From DASPKT01 sp035626475 (GTDB lineage Bacteria > Pseudomonadota > Alphaproteobacteria > Azospirillales > Azospirillaceae): 64,000 nucleotides of DNA. The DNA lies in the NCBI GenBank assembly GCA_035626475.1, contig DASPNP010000010.1, positions 1 through 64,000 of the forward strand. Reading direction: 5' to 3'. A program made the position numbers and the translations under genes. Below are positions 46,566 through 55,228 of this stretch, in pieces. The notes below the pieces were generated by a model that saw only the letters and a list, made by a program, of their open reading frames with translations, was not told the DNA's origin and searched no databases. How positions within the stretch are numbered: position 1 is the first letter of the stretch; each line of letters begins with the position of its first letter.

Positions 46566-49172
46566 ATGCGTTCGAAGCGGCTTATCCTGAACGGCACCGT
46601 CAGCGCCATGGCGCTGCTGCTGGCCGGCGGCGCGGCCAATGCCCAGGACGGCGGGCTGGAGGAGATCGTCATCACCGGCCTGCGCGGCAGCATCGTGCAG
46701 TCGATCCAGACGAAGCGCGAGAGCACCGCGATCGTCGACGCCATCACCGCCGAGGACATCGGCAAGTTCCCGGACAAGAACGTGGCGGAGTCGCTGTCGC
46801 ACGTGCCGGGCATCACGGTCGACCGCGACTATGGCGAGGGCGAGCGCGTCTCGATCCGCGGCACCGACCCCGCCCTGAACCGCACGCTGCTGAACGGCCA
46901 GACCGTCGCCTCCACCGACTGGTTCATCCTGGACAGCCCGGGCCGCACCTTCAACTACACGCTGCTGGCGCCCGAGGTGGTCGGCCGGCTGGAGGTGTAC
47001 AAGAGCCCCGAGGCCCGCATCGACGAGGGCAGCATCGGCGGCACCGTCATCCTGCACACCCGCCGCCCGCTCGACCTCGACCCGCTGACCGCCAGCGCCA
47101 GCATCGAGTACGGCTACAGCGACCGCGCCAACAAGGGCAGTCCCAACGCCTCGGGCCTGCTGAGCTGGCACAATGAGAATGACAGCTTCGGCTTCCTGGT
47201 CTCGGCCACAAGGCAGGAGCAGGACATCCGCCGCGACGGCTTCGAGTCCCTGGGCTACCCGACGGTCAGCAACACCGCCATCCCGGCGGCGCTGGTGGGC
47301 GGCACGGCGGCGGCGGCCAACATCCGCATCCCCAACGTCATCAACTCGGCCCTGTTCGAGCAGAAGCGCGAGCGCACCGGCGGCACCGCCGCGCTGCAGT
47401 TCCGCCCCAACGACCAGCTGGAGGTGAACGCCACCGGCTTCTACGTGAAGGGCAAGTACGACAACTACAACCAGAGCCGCTACTACTTCAACGCCTGGGG
47501 CGGCGTGGCCCCGGGGGCGGTGTCGAACGTCACGGTGCGCGACGGCGTGGTCACCGGCGCCACCTTCGCGCCCGGCGGCGGCCTGATGCTGCTGGACGCC
47601 ATCTCGCGCAAGTCGGAGCTGGAGACCTACACCGGCGACCTTAAGGCCGACTGGACCGACGACGATTGGAGCGCCTCGGCGCAGATCGGCCGCACCAAGT
47701 CCACCGGCGGCACGCAGCAGCAGCTGTTCGGCGAGTTCGAGCAGCTGACCGGCTACAGCTTCGACATCAGCGGCGCCCCCGGCCGCATCGCCACGGTCAC
47801 CCCGCAGTTCGACCCTAAGAGCCCCACCGGCATCGGCCTCGGCTTCGCCCAGCTGCGCCAGCAGCCGACCGAGGACAAGGAGACCTACGGCCAGGTCGAC
47901 TTCAGCAAGGATGTCGATCTCAACGTCTTCGAGCAGATCAAGTTCGGCGCCAAGTACCGCGACCACGAGACCAGCCGCGACGCGCGCCTGCGCCGCGTGG
48001 TGGGCGGCAACCGGCCGCTGGCCGATTTCGACGGCGGCCAGACCCCGGGCGACTTCCTGGGCGGCATCAGCGTCAACGACGCGCTGAAGGACTGGTTCAC
48101 CGCCGACCGCGAGCGGCTGGAGGAGTTCCTCACCAACCCGCCGACCGGCTTCGTCGACGCCAGCTATTTCGACTTCCTGCCCGAGCAGTTCGCCGTGCGG
48201 GAGAAGATCTCCGCCGCCTACACCCAGGCGAACCTGAAGGGCGAGGGCTTCCGCGGCAATTTCGGCGTCCGCTTCGTCCATACCGACCAGACCAGCTCGG
48301 GCAGCCGCGACATCGCCGGCTCACCGTTCGGGGCGCCGATCACGCCGGCCGGCAACATCCGCCCGGTCTCCTTCGAGAAGACCTACAATGACTGGCTGCC
48401 CAGCGCGAACTTCGCCTTCGACCTGACCGACGATCTGGTGGTGCGCTTCGCCGGGTCCCGCGTCATCGCCCGGGCCAATTACGCCGACCTCTCGACCACG
48501 CTGACCACCACCAACACGGTGCGCAGCGGCGACGGCGGCAACCCGGACCTGGACCCGTACCGCGCCAACAATTTCGACGTCTCGGCCGAGTGGTACATGA
48601 ACCGGACGTCGCTGGTGGCGGCGACGGCCTTCTACAAGGATGTCGGCTCCTACATCTTCCGGGTCACCGGGCCGGAGCCGCTGTTCAACACCGACACCAA
48701 CGTCACCGAGACCTTCACCATCACCCGCCCGCGCAACGGCGGCAGCGCCACGGTGAAGGGCATCGAGCTGATCTACCAGGGCGACGTCTGGGACAATGTC
48801 GGCATCCAGGTCAACTACACCTATGCCGACAGCACCACACCGCGCGGCACCACCCCGCTGCCCTTCAGCTCCAAGCACTCGTTCAACATCACGCCCTACT
48901 ATGAGAACGAGCTGTTCAGCGCCCGCGTGACCTACGGCTACCGCAGCAAGTACTTCCGCGAGGTCAACCGCGGCACCGAGGTCTACAACGACAGCTACGA
49001 GCAGCTGGACGCCTCGCTGACCGTCAACGTGACCGAGCAGATCGCGCTGACCGCCCAGGCCCAGAACCTGCTGGACGAGACCCAGTATCAGTACGCCGGC
49101 GAGCGCGACGTGCCCTATGCCGCCTTCAAGAACGGCCGCCGCTACTTCGTCGGCGCCCGCTTCACCTACTGA
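46566..49172 (+). CDS. TonB-dependent receptor, carbohydrate (TIGR01782-like) type
   Basis: An 868-residue outer-membrane receptor. Signal peptide about 1-28 (ending GGAANAQ), TonB-box region (LEEIVITGLRGSIVQSIQTK), plug domain with AEDIGKFPDKNVAESLSHVP and GITVDRDYGEGERVSIRGTD, which is the standard opening of the Xanthomonas/Caulobacter family of TonB receptors for oligosaccharides, then a barrel ending in VGARFTY with a terminal aromatic residue. AGGAGGGG precedes ATG 46566 by 6 bases. The upstream LacI-type palindrome and neighbouring amino-sugar genes suggest it imports chitooligosaccharides or similar sugars across the outer membrane; substrate is inference. A strong terminator follows at 49228. 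Confidence 0.92.
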   Translation: MRSKRLILNGTVSAMALLLAGGAANAQDGGLEEIVITGLRGSIVQSIQTKRESTAIVDAITAEDIGKFPDKNVAESLSHVPGITVDRDYGEGERVSIRGTDPALNRTLLNGQTVASTDWFILDSPGRTFNYTLLAPEVVGRLEVYKSPEARIDEGSIGGTVILHTRRPLDLDPLTASASIEYGYSDRANKGSPNASGLLSWHNENDSFGFLVSATRQEQDIRRDGFESLGYPTVSNTAIPAALVGGTAAAANIRIPNVINSALFEQKRERTGGTAALQFRPNDQLEVNATGFYVKGKYDNYNQSRYYFNAWGGVAPGAVSNVTVRDGVVTGATFAPGGGLMLLDAISRKSELETYTGDLKADWTDDDWSASAQIGRTKSTGGTQQQLFGEFEQLTGYSFDISGAPGRIATVTPQFDPKSPTGIGLGFAQLRQQPTEDKETYGQVDFSKDVDLNVFEQIKFGAKYRDHETSRDARLRRVVGGNRPLADFDGGQTPGDFLGGISVNDALKDWFTADRERLEEFLTNPPTGFVDASYFDFLPEQFAVREKISAAYTQANLKGEGFRGNFGVRFVHTDQTSSGSRDIAGSPFGAPITPAGNIRPVSFEKTYNDWLPSANFAFDLTDDLVVRFAGSRVIARANYADLSTTLTTTNTVRSGDGGNPDLDPYRANNFDVSAEWYMNRTSLVAATAFYKDVGSYIFRVTGPEPLFNTDTNVTETFTITRPRNGGSATVKGIELIYQGDVWDNVGIQVNYTYADSTTPRGTTPLPFSSKHSFNITPYYENELFSARVTYGYRSKYFREVNRGTEVYNDSYEQLDASLTVNVTEQIALTAQAQNLLDETQYQYAGERDVPYAAFKNGRRYFVGARFTY

Positions 49173-49192
49173 GGCCTTTTTCCTTCTCCCAA

Positions 49193-49220
49193 GCCGGCGC
49201 CGGACTTCCGCGGCGCCGGC
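49193..49220. other. Perfect GC hairpin after the TonB receptor
   Basis: GCCGGCGCC (49193-49201) pairs with GGCGCCGGC (49212-49220) around a 10-base loop, 20 bp after the receptor stop. It has no T-run and precedes the true terminator hairpin, so it may stabilise the 3' end of the mRNA. Confidence 0.6.
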
Positions 49221-49227
49221 GACCTCC

Positions 49228-49268
49228 CCGGCGGCCATCCACCCGGACGGCCGCCGGTTTTTCTTTTT
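49228..49268 (+). terminator. Rho-independent terminator of the TonB receptor gene
   Basis: Stem CCGGCGGCC (49228-49236) with GGCCGCCGG (49249-49257), 12-base loop, followed by TTTTTCTTTTT. This is the clearest intrinsic terminator in the window. It lies between the receptor and the convergent DUF2231 gene. Confidence 0.9.
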
Positions 49269-49357
49269 GGGGGCGGTTCGTGGCGCTTGCCGCCTTACCC
49301 GCTCTCTCCCTGGAATAGGGGCTGCCTGACCACAGCGCGGCGATCGGGAGAGGCCTC

Positions 49358-49948
49358 TCACTCCTCCCGCTCGTCCCCATGCTGGTCGTTGTGACCGACG
49401 ACGGCCACCATGTGGCGGTAGACCAGTTCGCTGCCGGCCCAGGCGGTCAGGCCCAGCAGGGCAGCGACCGAGGCCGACACGGCCAGCCCCCGCGGCACGA
49501 CGTTCTCCTCCGGATCATTCCGCCGCAGCGCCAGGTTCCAGGCGGTCAGCGCCAGGGCGGCGACGTTGCCCACCGCATGCAGCGGCCCCACGGGATGCCG
49601 GCGCACCCGGCCGATGGTGGCGTAGTCCACCGCCCCGGCGGCCCCGGCGACGCCGCCCGCCACCAGCCCCGCGCGCAACAGCCAGCGCGACGCCTCGGCC
49701 CAGAACGGATCGCGCGTCCTCCAGTAGGCGAGGTCGGTCATGGCGACGGTGGAGAGATAGGCGACCGGGTAGGGGATCAGGATCGGGTGGATCGGATGGC
49801 CCAGGATCGCCGCCCGGCTGGGGATGCCCTCCAGCCGGTCCGGGTCGCCGCCGCGCCGCGGTCGCCGTGCCGCCGGACCGGACGCGCGCGGGTCCCGGTC
49901 CAGGTCGGGCGCCAGCCCCGTCATCTCCCCCGCATAGCCGCCGCGCAT
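49358..49948 (-). CDS. DUF2231 membrane protein
   Basis: A 196-residue protein with about four hydrophobic segments in the second two thirds. Motifs: AILGHPIHPILIPYPVAYLS, in which the paired HP..HP motif is the DUF2231 signature, and YATIGRVRRHPVGPLHAVGN. DUF2231 proteins are small inner-membrane proteins, often found with haem/cytochrome or oxidative genes, with possible haem-coordinating histidines; their function is unknown. The N-terminal 50 residues are basic and proline-rich. ATG 49948 is preferred for its GGGGG site at proper spacing; ATG 49924 is an alternative. It is convergent with the TonB receptor. Confidence 0.8.
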   Translation of the reverse strand: MRGGYAGEMTGLAPDLDRDPRASGPAARRPRRGGDPDRLEGIPSRAAILGHPIHPILIPYPVAYLSTVAMTDLAYWRTRDPFWAEASRWLLRAGLVAGGVAGAAGAVDYATIGRVRRHPVGPLHAVGNVAALALTAWNLALRRNDPEENVVPRGLAVSASVAALLGLTAWAGSELVYRHMVAVVGHNDQHGDEREE

Positions 49949-50141
49949 CTCGATACCCCCGGTCTGGTCGCCTGAGCAGCCAACAGCCGGACGCGGCTTT
50001 CGTGCCGGCCGCGCCGATACCAAAGGGCCCGCGCGAAGGGGGTGGGTGCGCGCAAGCGTGCAGCCCGGGGGGCGGCATGGCACATGTGCGGCCCTGCCGG
50101 GTTAACCGCTCCGACATTTCCAGTGAGCAGCGACCCACCGC

Positions 50142-51818
50142 ATGCAGGCCCTCGACCAGGCAATTCCGCAGGCCGTCGCCGCACCGGCGCGCGCCGACCG
50201 CGCTCCTGCGGCCCTCGTGGCACTCTCGCTGATGCTGTTCGGCCTGGCGTCCCTGCCGCTGCTGCTGGTGGAGTCGCCGCCGCTGTTCGACTACGCCAAC
50301 CATCTGGCGCGGGTCCATATCCTGGCGAACCTCGAGACGGTCGACGCCTTCCGCAACAACTACGCCGCCGACAGCCTGCTGCTGCCCAACGTGCTGGCCG
50401 ACCTGGTGCTGCTGGCGCTGCAGCCCTGGCTGGGCATCCTGGGCGCGGGCAAGGCGCTGCTGATGCTGGTGCTGGCGCTGACCATCGGCGGCGCCGCCGC
50501 GCTGGGCTGGGCGGCGTCGGGAAGGCCCACCCCCTGGCCGCTGCTGGCGGCGGCGCTGGTGTGGAACGAGGTCACCATCTGGGGCTTCCTGAACTACATC
50601 CTCGGCCTGGCGCTGCTGCTCTGGGGGCTGGCGGCGTGGCTGTGGCTGGGCCGGCGCTCGCGCGGATGGCAGCTGGCGGCGGGGGCCCTCTTCGCCCTGC
50701 TGGCCTTCCTGTCGCACATGGTCGCCTTCGGCCTGTTCGCGATCGCGATCGCGGTGCTGGAGCTGCACCGCGCCTGGGTCCACCGGGCCGGGGGCATCTG
50801 GCCGGCGCTGCGCCGGCTGGCGGTGTCGGCGGCGATCTTCGTGCCGGCGCTGGCGCTGTTCCTGGCGCGCAGCCCGGCCAGCGGCCTGGCGCTGGACATG
50901 CGCTTCCTCTTCACCGACTGGCAGAAGCTCTCGCCCTTCACCCGCCTGCTCGCCACCGGCCATACGGTGCTGGACCTGGTGACGCTGCTGGCGGTGGCCG
51001 GCGCGGTGCTGGGGCTGCTGGCGTCCGGCCGGGCGCGCCTGCATCCGGGTTTGGCACTGGTGGCGCTGGCCTTCCTGGCGGCGGAGATGCTGCTGCCCTT
51101 CTCGGCCATGGGCTCCTTCTTCCTGGACATGCGGGTCGCCATCGCGGCGGTGCTGCTGCTGGTGGTGGCGCTGGCGCCGATGCCCGGACGCGCCTCCCCG
51201 GGGCTCGCGCGCGCCTTCTGCCTGGGGCTGGTGCTGCTGGTGGGGGTGCGCAGCGCCGTGCTGGCGGACAGCTGGATCGAGGCCGACCGGCGCTTCGCGG
51301 CGGTCAAGGAGTCGCTCAAGGAACTACCGCCCGGCGCCTTCCTGGTGGCCGCCGACGCCGCGCCATTCGAGCTGGGCAACTGGCTGCAGACAAGGCGGAC
51401 CCAGCCCCCGCACGAGCACACGGCGGGCTATGCCGTGATCCTGCGCGACGCGGTGCTGCCCAACGTCTTCGCCCGGCGCGGCCAGAACCCGCTGACCTTC
51501 GACCCGGGCCTGCACGATCTCTGGGCCGTCGCCTACAACCCGATCTCCCGGGCGACCACGGATGCCGAGCTGGCCAGCTTCGTGGCGCATGTCGACAACA
51601 CCACCCGCGCCATCCACGCCGCCCCCGGCCGGGCGGGCTTCCCCGGCGTCTATCTGGTGGTCTTCAACCGGGGCTGCGCCGACTGGCCCGAGACGCGGCC
51701 GGTGGAGCCCGTCGCCTGCGGGCCAGACCACGCGCTGATGCGGGTGCCGCCACCCGACGACGGGTCCGACGCCCCCACCGCCTCCACGACCGCGCCGACC
51801 GCCCGGAGCAGCTCATGA
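50142..51818 (+). CDS. Polytopic membrane protein, probable GT-C-like glycosyltransferase
   Basis: A 558-residue membrane protein with about ten hydrophobic segments and a large soluble C-terminal domain (about residues 375-558). The start has FDYANHLARVHILANLETVD in the first extracytoplasmic loop, which is an acidic/aromatic loop position typical for the catalytic loop of GT-C enzymes. I do not recognise a specific family. The next gene overlaps by 4 bp (ATGA) and is a GT87-like enzyme, so the pair may act together on the periplasmic side with lipid-linked sugars. The promoter lies in the region divergent from DUF2231. Confidence 0.7.
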   Translation: MQALDQAIPQAVAAPARADRAPAALVALSLMLFGLASLPLLLVESPPLFDYANHLARVHILANLETVDAFRNNYAADSLLLPNVLADLVLLALQPWLGILGAGKALLMLVLALTIGGAAALGWAASGRPTPWPLLAAALVWNEVTIWGFLNYILGLALLLWGLAAWLWLGRRSRGWQLAAGALFALLAFLSHMVAFGLFAIAIAVLELHRAWVHRAGGIWPALRRLAVSAAIFVPALALFLARSPASGLALDMRFLFTDWQKLSPFTRLLATGHTVLDLVTLLAVAGAVLGLLASGRARLHPGLALVALAFLAAEMLLPFSAMGSFFLDMRVAIAAVLLLVVALAPMPGRASPGLARAFCLGLVLLVGVRSAVLADSWIEADRRFAAVKESLKELPPGAFLVAADAAPFELGNWLQTRRTQPPHEHTAGYAVILRDAVLPNVFARRGQNPLTFDPGLHDLWAVAYNPISRATTDAELASFVAHVDNTTRAIHAAPGRAGFPGVYLVVFNRGCADWPETRPVEPVACGPDHALMRVPPPDDGSDAPTASTTAPTARSSS

Positions 51819-52954
51819 CCCGCCCAGCATTCCGTACCGCGCTGCTCCTGCTGCTGGCGGGTCTGATCGTCTGGCAGATCAAGATGTCGCTGCCCGGCCC
51901 GCTGCTGTGGGATTTCGGCTCCTTCATGGGGTCGGGACGCGCGGTGACCGAGGGGATGGACCCCTACGGCATCTATCCCGGCCTGACCTTCCATCTGCGC
52001 ATGCACGGCTTTGACAGCTGGAACTTCAACCTGAACCCGCCGGTGTCGCTGCTGCTGTTCCAGCCGCTCTCCACGCTCGACCCGCACGAGGCCTTCCGGC
52101 TGTGGTGGGGGGCGACGCTGGTGACCTATGCCGGGCTGGTCTGGCTGCTGGTGCGGCGCTACCGCCCGCACGACCCGCTGCCGGCGGCGCTCATGGCCTT
52201 CGCCGCGGCGGGGTTCTGGGACACCCTCGTGCTGGGCCAGATCTACGTGCCGCTGGCGCTGGCCGCCGTCGGCGCCTGGCTGCTGCTGGAACGGGACGAG
52301 CCCCTCTGGGCCGGGCTGCTGATCGGCGTGGTGGTGGCGGTGAAGCCGAACTTCCTGGTCTGGCCGGGGCTGCTGTTCCTGGCGGGCCACTTCCGCGTGG
52401 CCTTCGCCGCCGGCTTCTCGGCCGCGGTGCTGACGCTGGTCCCGCTGATCCTGTACGGGCCGGAGGTCTACAGGCTCTGGTTCGACATCATCGGGCGCAA
52501 CGGGGGACGGTCGGTCTTCCTGACCAACGCCTCGGTGCCCGGCCTCTTCCAGCGCTGGGGCGTCGGCGAACTCGGCATGGGGCTGAGCGTGGCGCTGCTG
52601 GCGGGGCTGGCCGGCTGGGCGCTGTGGCGGCGGGCGGACGTGCTGACGGTCAGCGCGCTGGGGCTGCTGGGCTCGCTGCTGGCCTCGCCGCTGGCCTGGA
52701 TCCACTACACGCTGTTCCTGCTGCCGCTGTTCTTCTGGCTGCGCCCGACGCCGCTGCTGGGCGTCGCCGCCGGGCTGCTGATCGTGCCGGTGCCGCTGCT
52801 GCTGGGCCGCTTCATGGCGGCGCCGGAGTGGCAGCAGGCGACCGTGGGTTCGATCTACGCCTGGGGCCTGCTGCTGCTCTTCGCCATGGTCTGCCTGCAG
52901 GCCCGCGGCGCCGGCGGCCGGCCCCGCACGCTGGAGCCCTCGCTGGCGGAGTAG
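51815..52954 (+). CDS. GT87-like (DUF2029) membrane glycosyltransferase
   Basis: A 379-residue membrane protein with about nine helices. The first loop has LLWDFGSFMGSGRAVTEGMD and DPYGIYP, and an internal segment NFNLNPPVSLLLFQPLSTLD: a conserved acidic residue after the first helix plus the NPP motif are hallmarks of the GT87 family. Members transfer mannose or arabinose-type sugars from polyprenyl-phosphate donors on the periplasmic face. The start overlaps the upstream stop (ATGA) with GGAG before it. A putative polyprenyl-phosphoryl-arabinose operon lies 1.5 kb downstream on the other strand, which could supply the donor; this link is inference. Confidence 0.82.
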   Translation: MTRPAFRTALLLLLAGLIVWQIKMSLPGPLLWDFGSFMGSGRAVTEGMDPYGIYPGLTFHLRMHGFDSWNFNLNPPVSLLLFQPLSTLDPHEAFRLWWGATLVTYAGLVWLLVRRYRPHDPLPAALMAFAAAGFWDTLVLGQIYVPLALAAVGAWLLLERDEPLWAGLLIGVVVAVKPNFLVWPGLLFLAGHFRVAFAAGFSAAVLTLVPLILYGPEVYRLWFDIIGRNGGRSVFLTNASVPGLFQRWGVGELGMGLSVALLAGLAGWALWRRADVLTVSALGLLGSLLASPLAWIHYTLFLLPLFFWLRPTPLLGVAAGLLIVPVPLLLGRFMAAPEWQQATVGSIYAWGLLLLFAMVCLQARGAGGRPRTLEPSLAE

Positions 52955-53046
52955 GGCCGTGACAGGCCGGTCACAGGGCGTGACCGCTTGGAGTTAATCC
53001 GGAGTGGTTAACTCCTCGGTTAGGGGCGGGGGTGTTCCGTCGCGCT

Positions 53047-54234
53047 ATGATGCGCGACCTGATCCCCCTCCTCGCCGGTGCGTCGAGCCTTCTCCTCGCC
53101 GCCACGGCCCACGCTTCCGTCTCGGTCGATCCGGGTTCGGCCCGCAAGGTCTGCCAGCTGACCGGCGAGTTCGACCGCGAGACCGGCGCCCGCACGCTGA
53201 ACGCGACCGAGACACGCTTCGGCTTCTGGGGCACGGACCTCGGGACCTCGTTCGAGCATGAGGGGCGGCTCTACTTCCTGTTCGGCGACACCCACGCCAA
53301 GGCCGGCGTCACCCGCGCGCCGGACGCCGACCTCATCGCCGTCACCGACGACCGCGACCCCGAGCGCTGCCTGCGCCTGGACATGAACCGGCAGGCCGAT
53401 GGCGCCTACGCGCCCTTGACCGTGCCGGGCGTCTCGGCCCGCGCCTTCGAGGTGCCGACCGGCGGCGTCAGCGCCAATGGCCGCATGTACGTCTTCACCA
53501 GCACGGACAATTCGCCCACGCGCGCCATGGGCCGCTCGGTTCTGTCGGCATCCCAGGACAACGGCGCCAGCTTCCAGCGGCTCTACGACTTCTCCACGAC
53601 CAAATTCATCAACGTGGCCGCCGCCAGGGCCGCGTCCCTGCCGGGCCTGCCGGTGGAGGGCAGCGCCGTGCTGCTGTGGGGCAGCGGCGAGTACCGGGCG
53701 AGCTCGCCCCATCTGGCGGTGGTGCCGGAGGCGGGGATCGAGGACGCAGGCGCGCGCCGCTTCTTCGCCGGGCTGGTGGACGGCGCGCCGACCTGGAGTG
53801 CTGCCGAGGCCGACGCCGTGCCGCTGTTCGACCAGCCCTGCCTCGGCGAGATCTCCGTCGCCTGGGAGCCGACCCTGGGCAAGTGGCTGATGCTGTACAA
53901 CTGCGCGCAACCGGGCGGCCGCTCGCGGATCGAGATGCGCACGGCCGACGCGCCCTGGGGGCCCTGGGCGGAGGCGCGCACCCTGTTCGACCCGGCTGTT
54001 GACGGCGACTGCCGCTTCATCCGCGCGGCGCAACCCGGCCCCGGCTGCCCCCAGGCCGGCGACCCGCACTCCACCCACGCCGGCGACGCCTACGGCGCCT
54101 ACCTGATCCCCGGCTTCGGCCGGCCGGACGGGCAGGGTGGGGTGCAGGTCTATTTCACCCTGTCCACCTGGAACCCCTACAACGTCGTCCTGATGCGCGC
54201 CACGCTCCGCCCGGACGCGGCGGCGGGGATGTGA
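53047..54234 (+). CDS. Secreted DUF4185-domain protein
   Basis: A 395-residue protein with a signal peptide (about 1-24, LLAGASSLLLAATAHAS). The rest is a single beta-propeller-like domain of the DUF4185 type: LYFLFGDTH near residue 80, SSPHLAVVPEAG, GEISVAWEPTLGKWLMLYN, YGAYLIPGF and VYFTLSTWNPYNVVLMRATL. DUF4185 proteins resemble glycan-binding or sialidase-like propellers and some have been linked to arabinan or mucin degradation; enzymatic activity is unproven for this one. ATG 53047 is chosen to give a normal signal peptide; GTG 53032 is possible. It is followed by copy B of the composite repeat. Confidence 0.72.
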   Translation: MMRDLIPLLAGASSLLLAATAHASVSVDPGSARKVCQLTGEFDRETGARTLNATETRFGFWGTDLGTSFEHEGRLYFLFGDTHAKAGVTRAPDADLIAVTDDRDPERCLRLDMNRQADGAYAPLTVPGVSARAFEVPTGGVSANGRMYVFTSTDNSPTRAMGRSVLSASQDNGASFQRLYDFSTTKFINVAAARAASLPGLPVEGSAVLLWGSGEYRASSPHLAVVPEAGIEDAGARRFFAGLVDGAPTWSAAEADAVPLFDQPCLGEISVAWEPTLGKWLMLYNCAQPGGRSRIEMRTADAPWGPWAEARTLFDPAVDGDCRFIRAAQPGPGCPQAGDPHSTHAGDAYGAYLIPGFGRPDGQGGVQVYFTLSTWNPYNVVLMRATLRPDAAAGM

Positions 54235-54293
54235 AGCCTTTATCCTTCTCCCTCAAGGATGACTTTTCGAGACGCCTGGAGTGCCGCTGCAAT

Positions 54294-54435
54294 CCCCCTC
54301 TCCCAGGGGGAGAGGGGCGGGGTGAGGGGGTAAGAGGGCAGGGGAAGAGCTGTGCATTGAAGTTTGCCTCTGCTCCGCAATCCCGTACCCCCTCTCCCTG
54401 TCCCTCTCCCTCTGGGAGAGGGGACGGTAGTTCGG
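54294..54435. repeat. Composite C/G-rich intergenic repeat, copy B
   Basis: Between two convergent genes. It contains CCCCTCTCCC-AGG-GGGAGAGGGG, a perfect 10-bp-stem hairpin, and then a second stem (CCCTCTCCC-TCT-GGGAGAGGG). The right half, from AGTTTGC at 54361, matches the right half of copy A at 46216-46291 with few differences. Here it could serve as a bidirectional terminator. Confidence 0.75.
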
Positions 54436-54478
54436 CCTGTTCGGCTTTCGACAAGTCCTCTCAAGGGGATAGGGATAT

Positions 54479-55228
54479 TTAGATATTCGTCCGCTTGAAC
54501 ACCCGTTCCGGCACGGCGCGGATGATGGTCATGATGCCGAGCCACGGCCAGGGGGCATAGACGACGTCGCGGCGGGCGCGCACGGCCTTGGCGACGCCGG
54601 ACGCGAAGGCGGCGGGCTGCATGGCCATGGGCAGCTTGCCCAGGTGCCAGGTCATGGCGGTGTCCATGAAGCCGGGCTTCACCGTCATGACATGCACGCC
54701 CGCCCGGTGCATGCGCGCGCGGTAGCCCTGGACATAGGCGTGCAGCCCCGCCTTGGCCGAGCCGTAGACATAGTTCTTCAGCCGTCCCCGGTCGCCGGCG
54801 ACCGAGCCCACCACTACGACGCTGCCGGCCCGCTGCGCCTCGAGCGCGGGGGCGAAGCGGGAAAGCACGCTCACCGCCCCGACATAGTTCGTCTCGATGG
54901 CGCGGCGGGCCAGGTCGAAGTCGCGGTCCATGGCCGCCTGCTCCGGCATGTCGCCGAAGGCCAGGAACAGGTTGATGCGGGCGCCCGCCGCGAAGCCCAG
55001 CGTCTGGCGCACCAGATCCTCGTGGCGGCCATAGTCCAGCGCGTCGAAGGAGAGGAAGGAGGCGCGGCCGCCATGGCGCACGCGGATGTCCGCCGCCTGC
55101 CGCTCCAGATCGTCCGCGTCGCGGCCGCAGAGCAGCAGATCGGCGCCGGGCGCCATCTCCCGGGCGAAGGCCTTCGCCACGGCCGAGGTCGCGCCCAGCA
55201 CCACCCAGACTTCGCGCGGTCCCGTCAT
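54479..55228 (-). CDS. DprE2-like short-chain dehydrogenase (polyprenyl-phospho-2-ketoribose reductase)
   Basis: A 249-residue SDR. The nucleotide motif is VVLGATSAVAKAFA, a divergent GxxxGxG as seen in DprE2. The catalytic pair is Tyr and Lys in YVYGSAKAGL, with the upstream Ser in VVVGSVAGDRGR. In mycobacteria DprE2 reduces decaprenylphosphoryl-2-keto-ribose to decaprenylphosphoryl arabinose using NADH. The gene overlaps the DprE1-like gene by 4 bp (ATGA), the same order as in mycobacteria and in the Azorhizobium noeCHOP set. It is the last gene of the operon, and the composite repeat lies after it. No membrane helix is needed, as the enzyme works with membrane-bound DprE1. Confidence 0.85.
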   Translation of the reverse strand: MTGPREVWVVLGATSAVAKAFAREMAPGADLLLCGRDADDLERQAADIRVRHGGRASFLSFDALDYGRHEDLVRQTLGFAAGARINLFLAFGDMPEQAAMDRDFDLARRAIETNYVGAVSVLSRFAPALEAQRAGSVVVVGSVAGDRGRLKNYVYGSAKAGLHAYVQGYRARMHRAGVHVMTVKPGFMDTAMTWHLGKLPMAMQPAAFASGVAKAVRARRDVVYAPWPWLGIMTIIRAVPERVFKRTNI

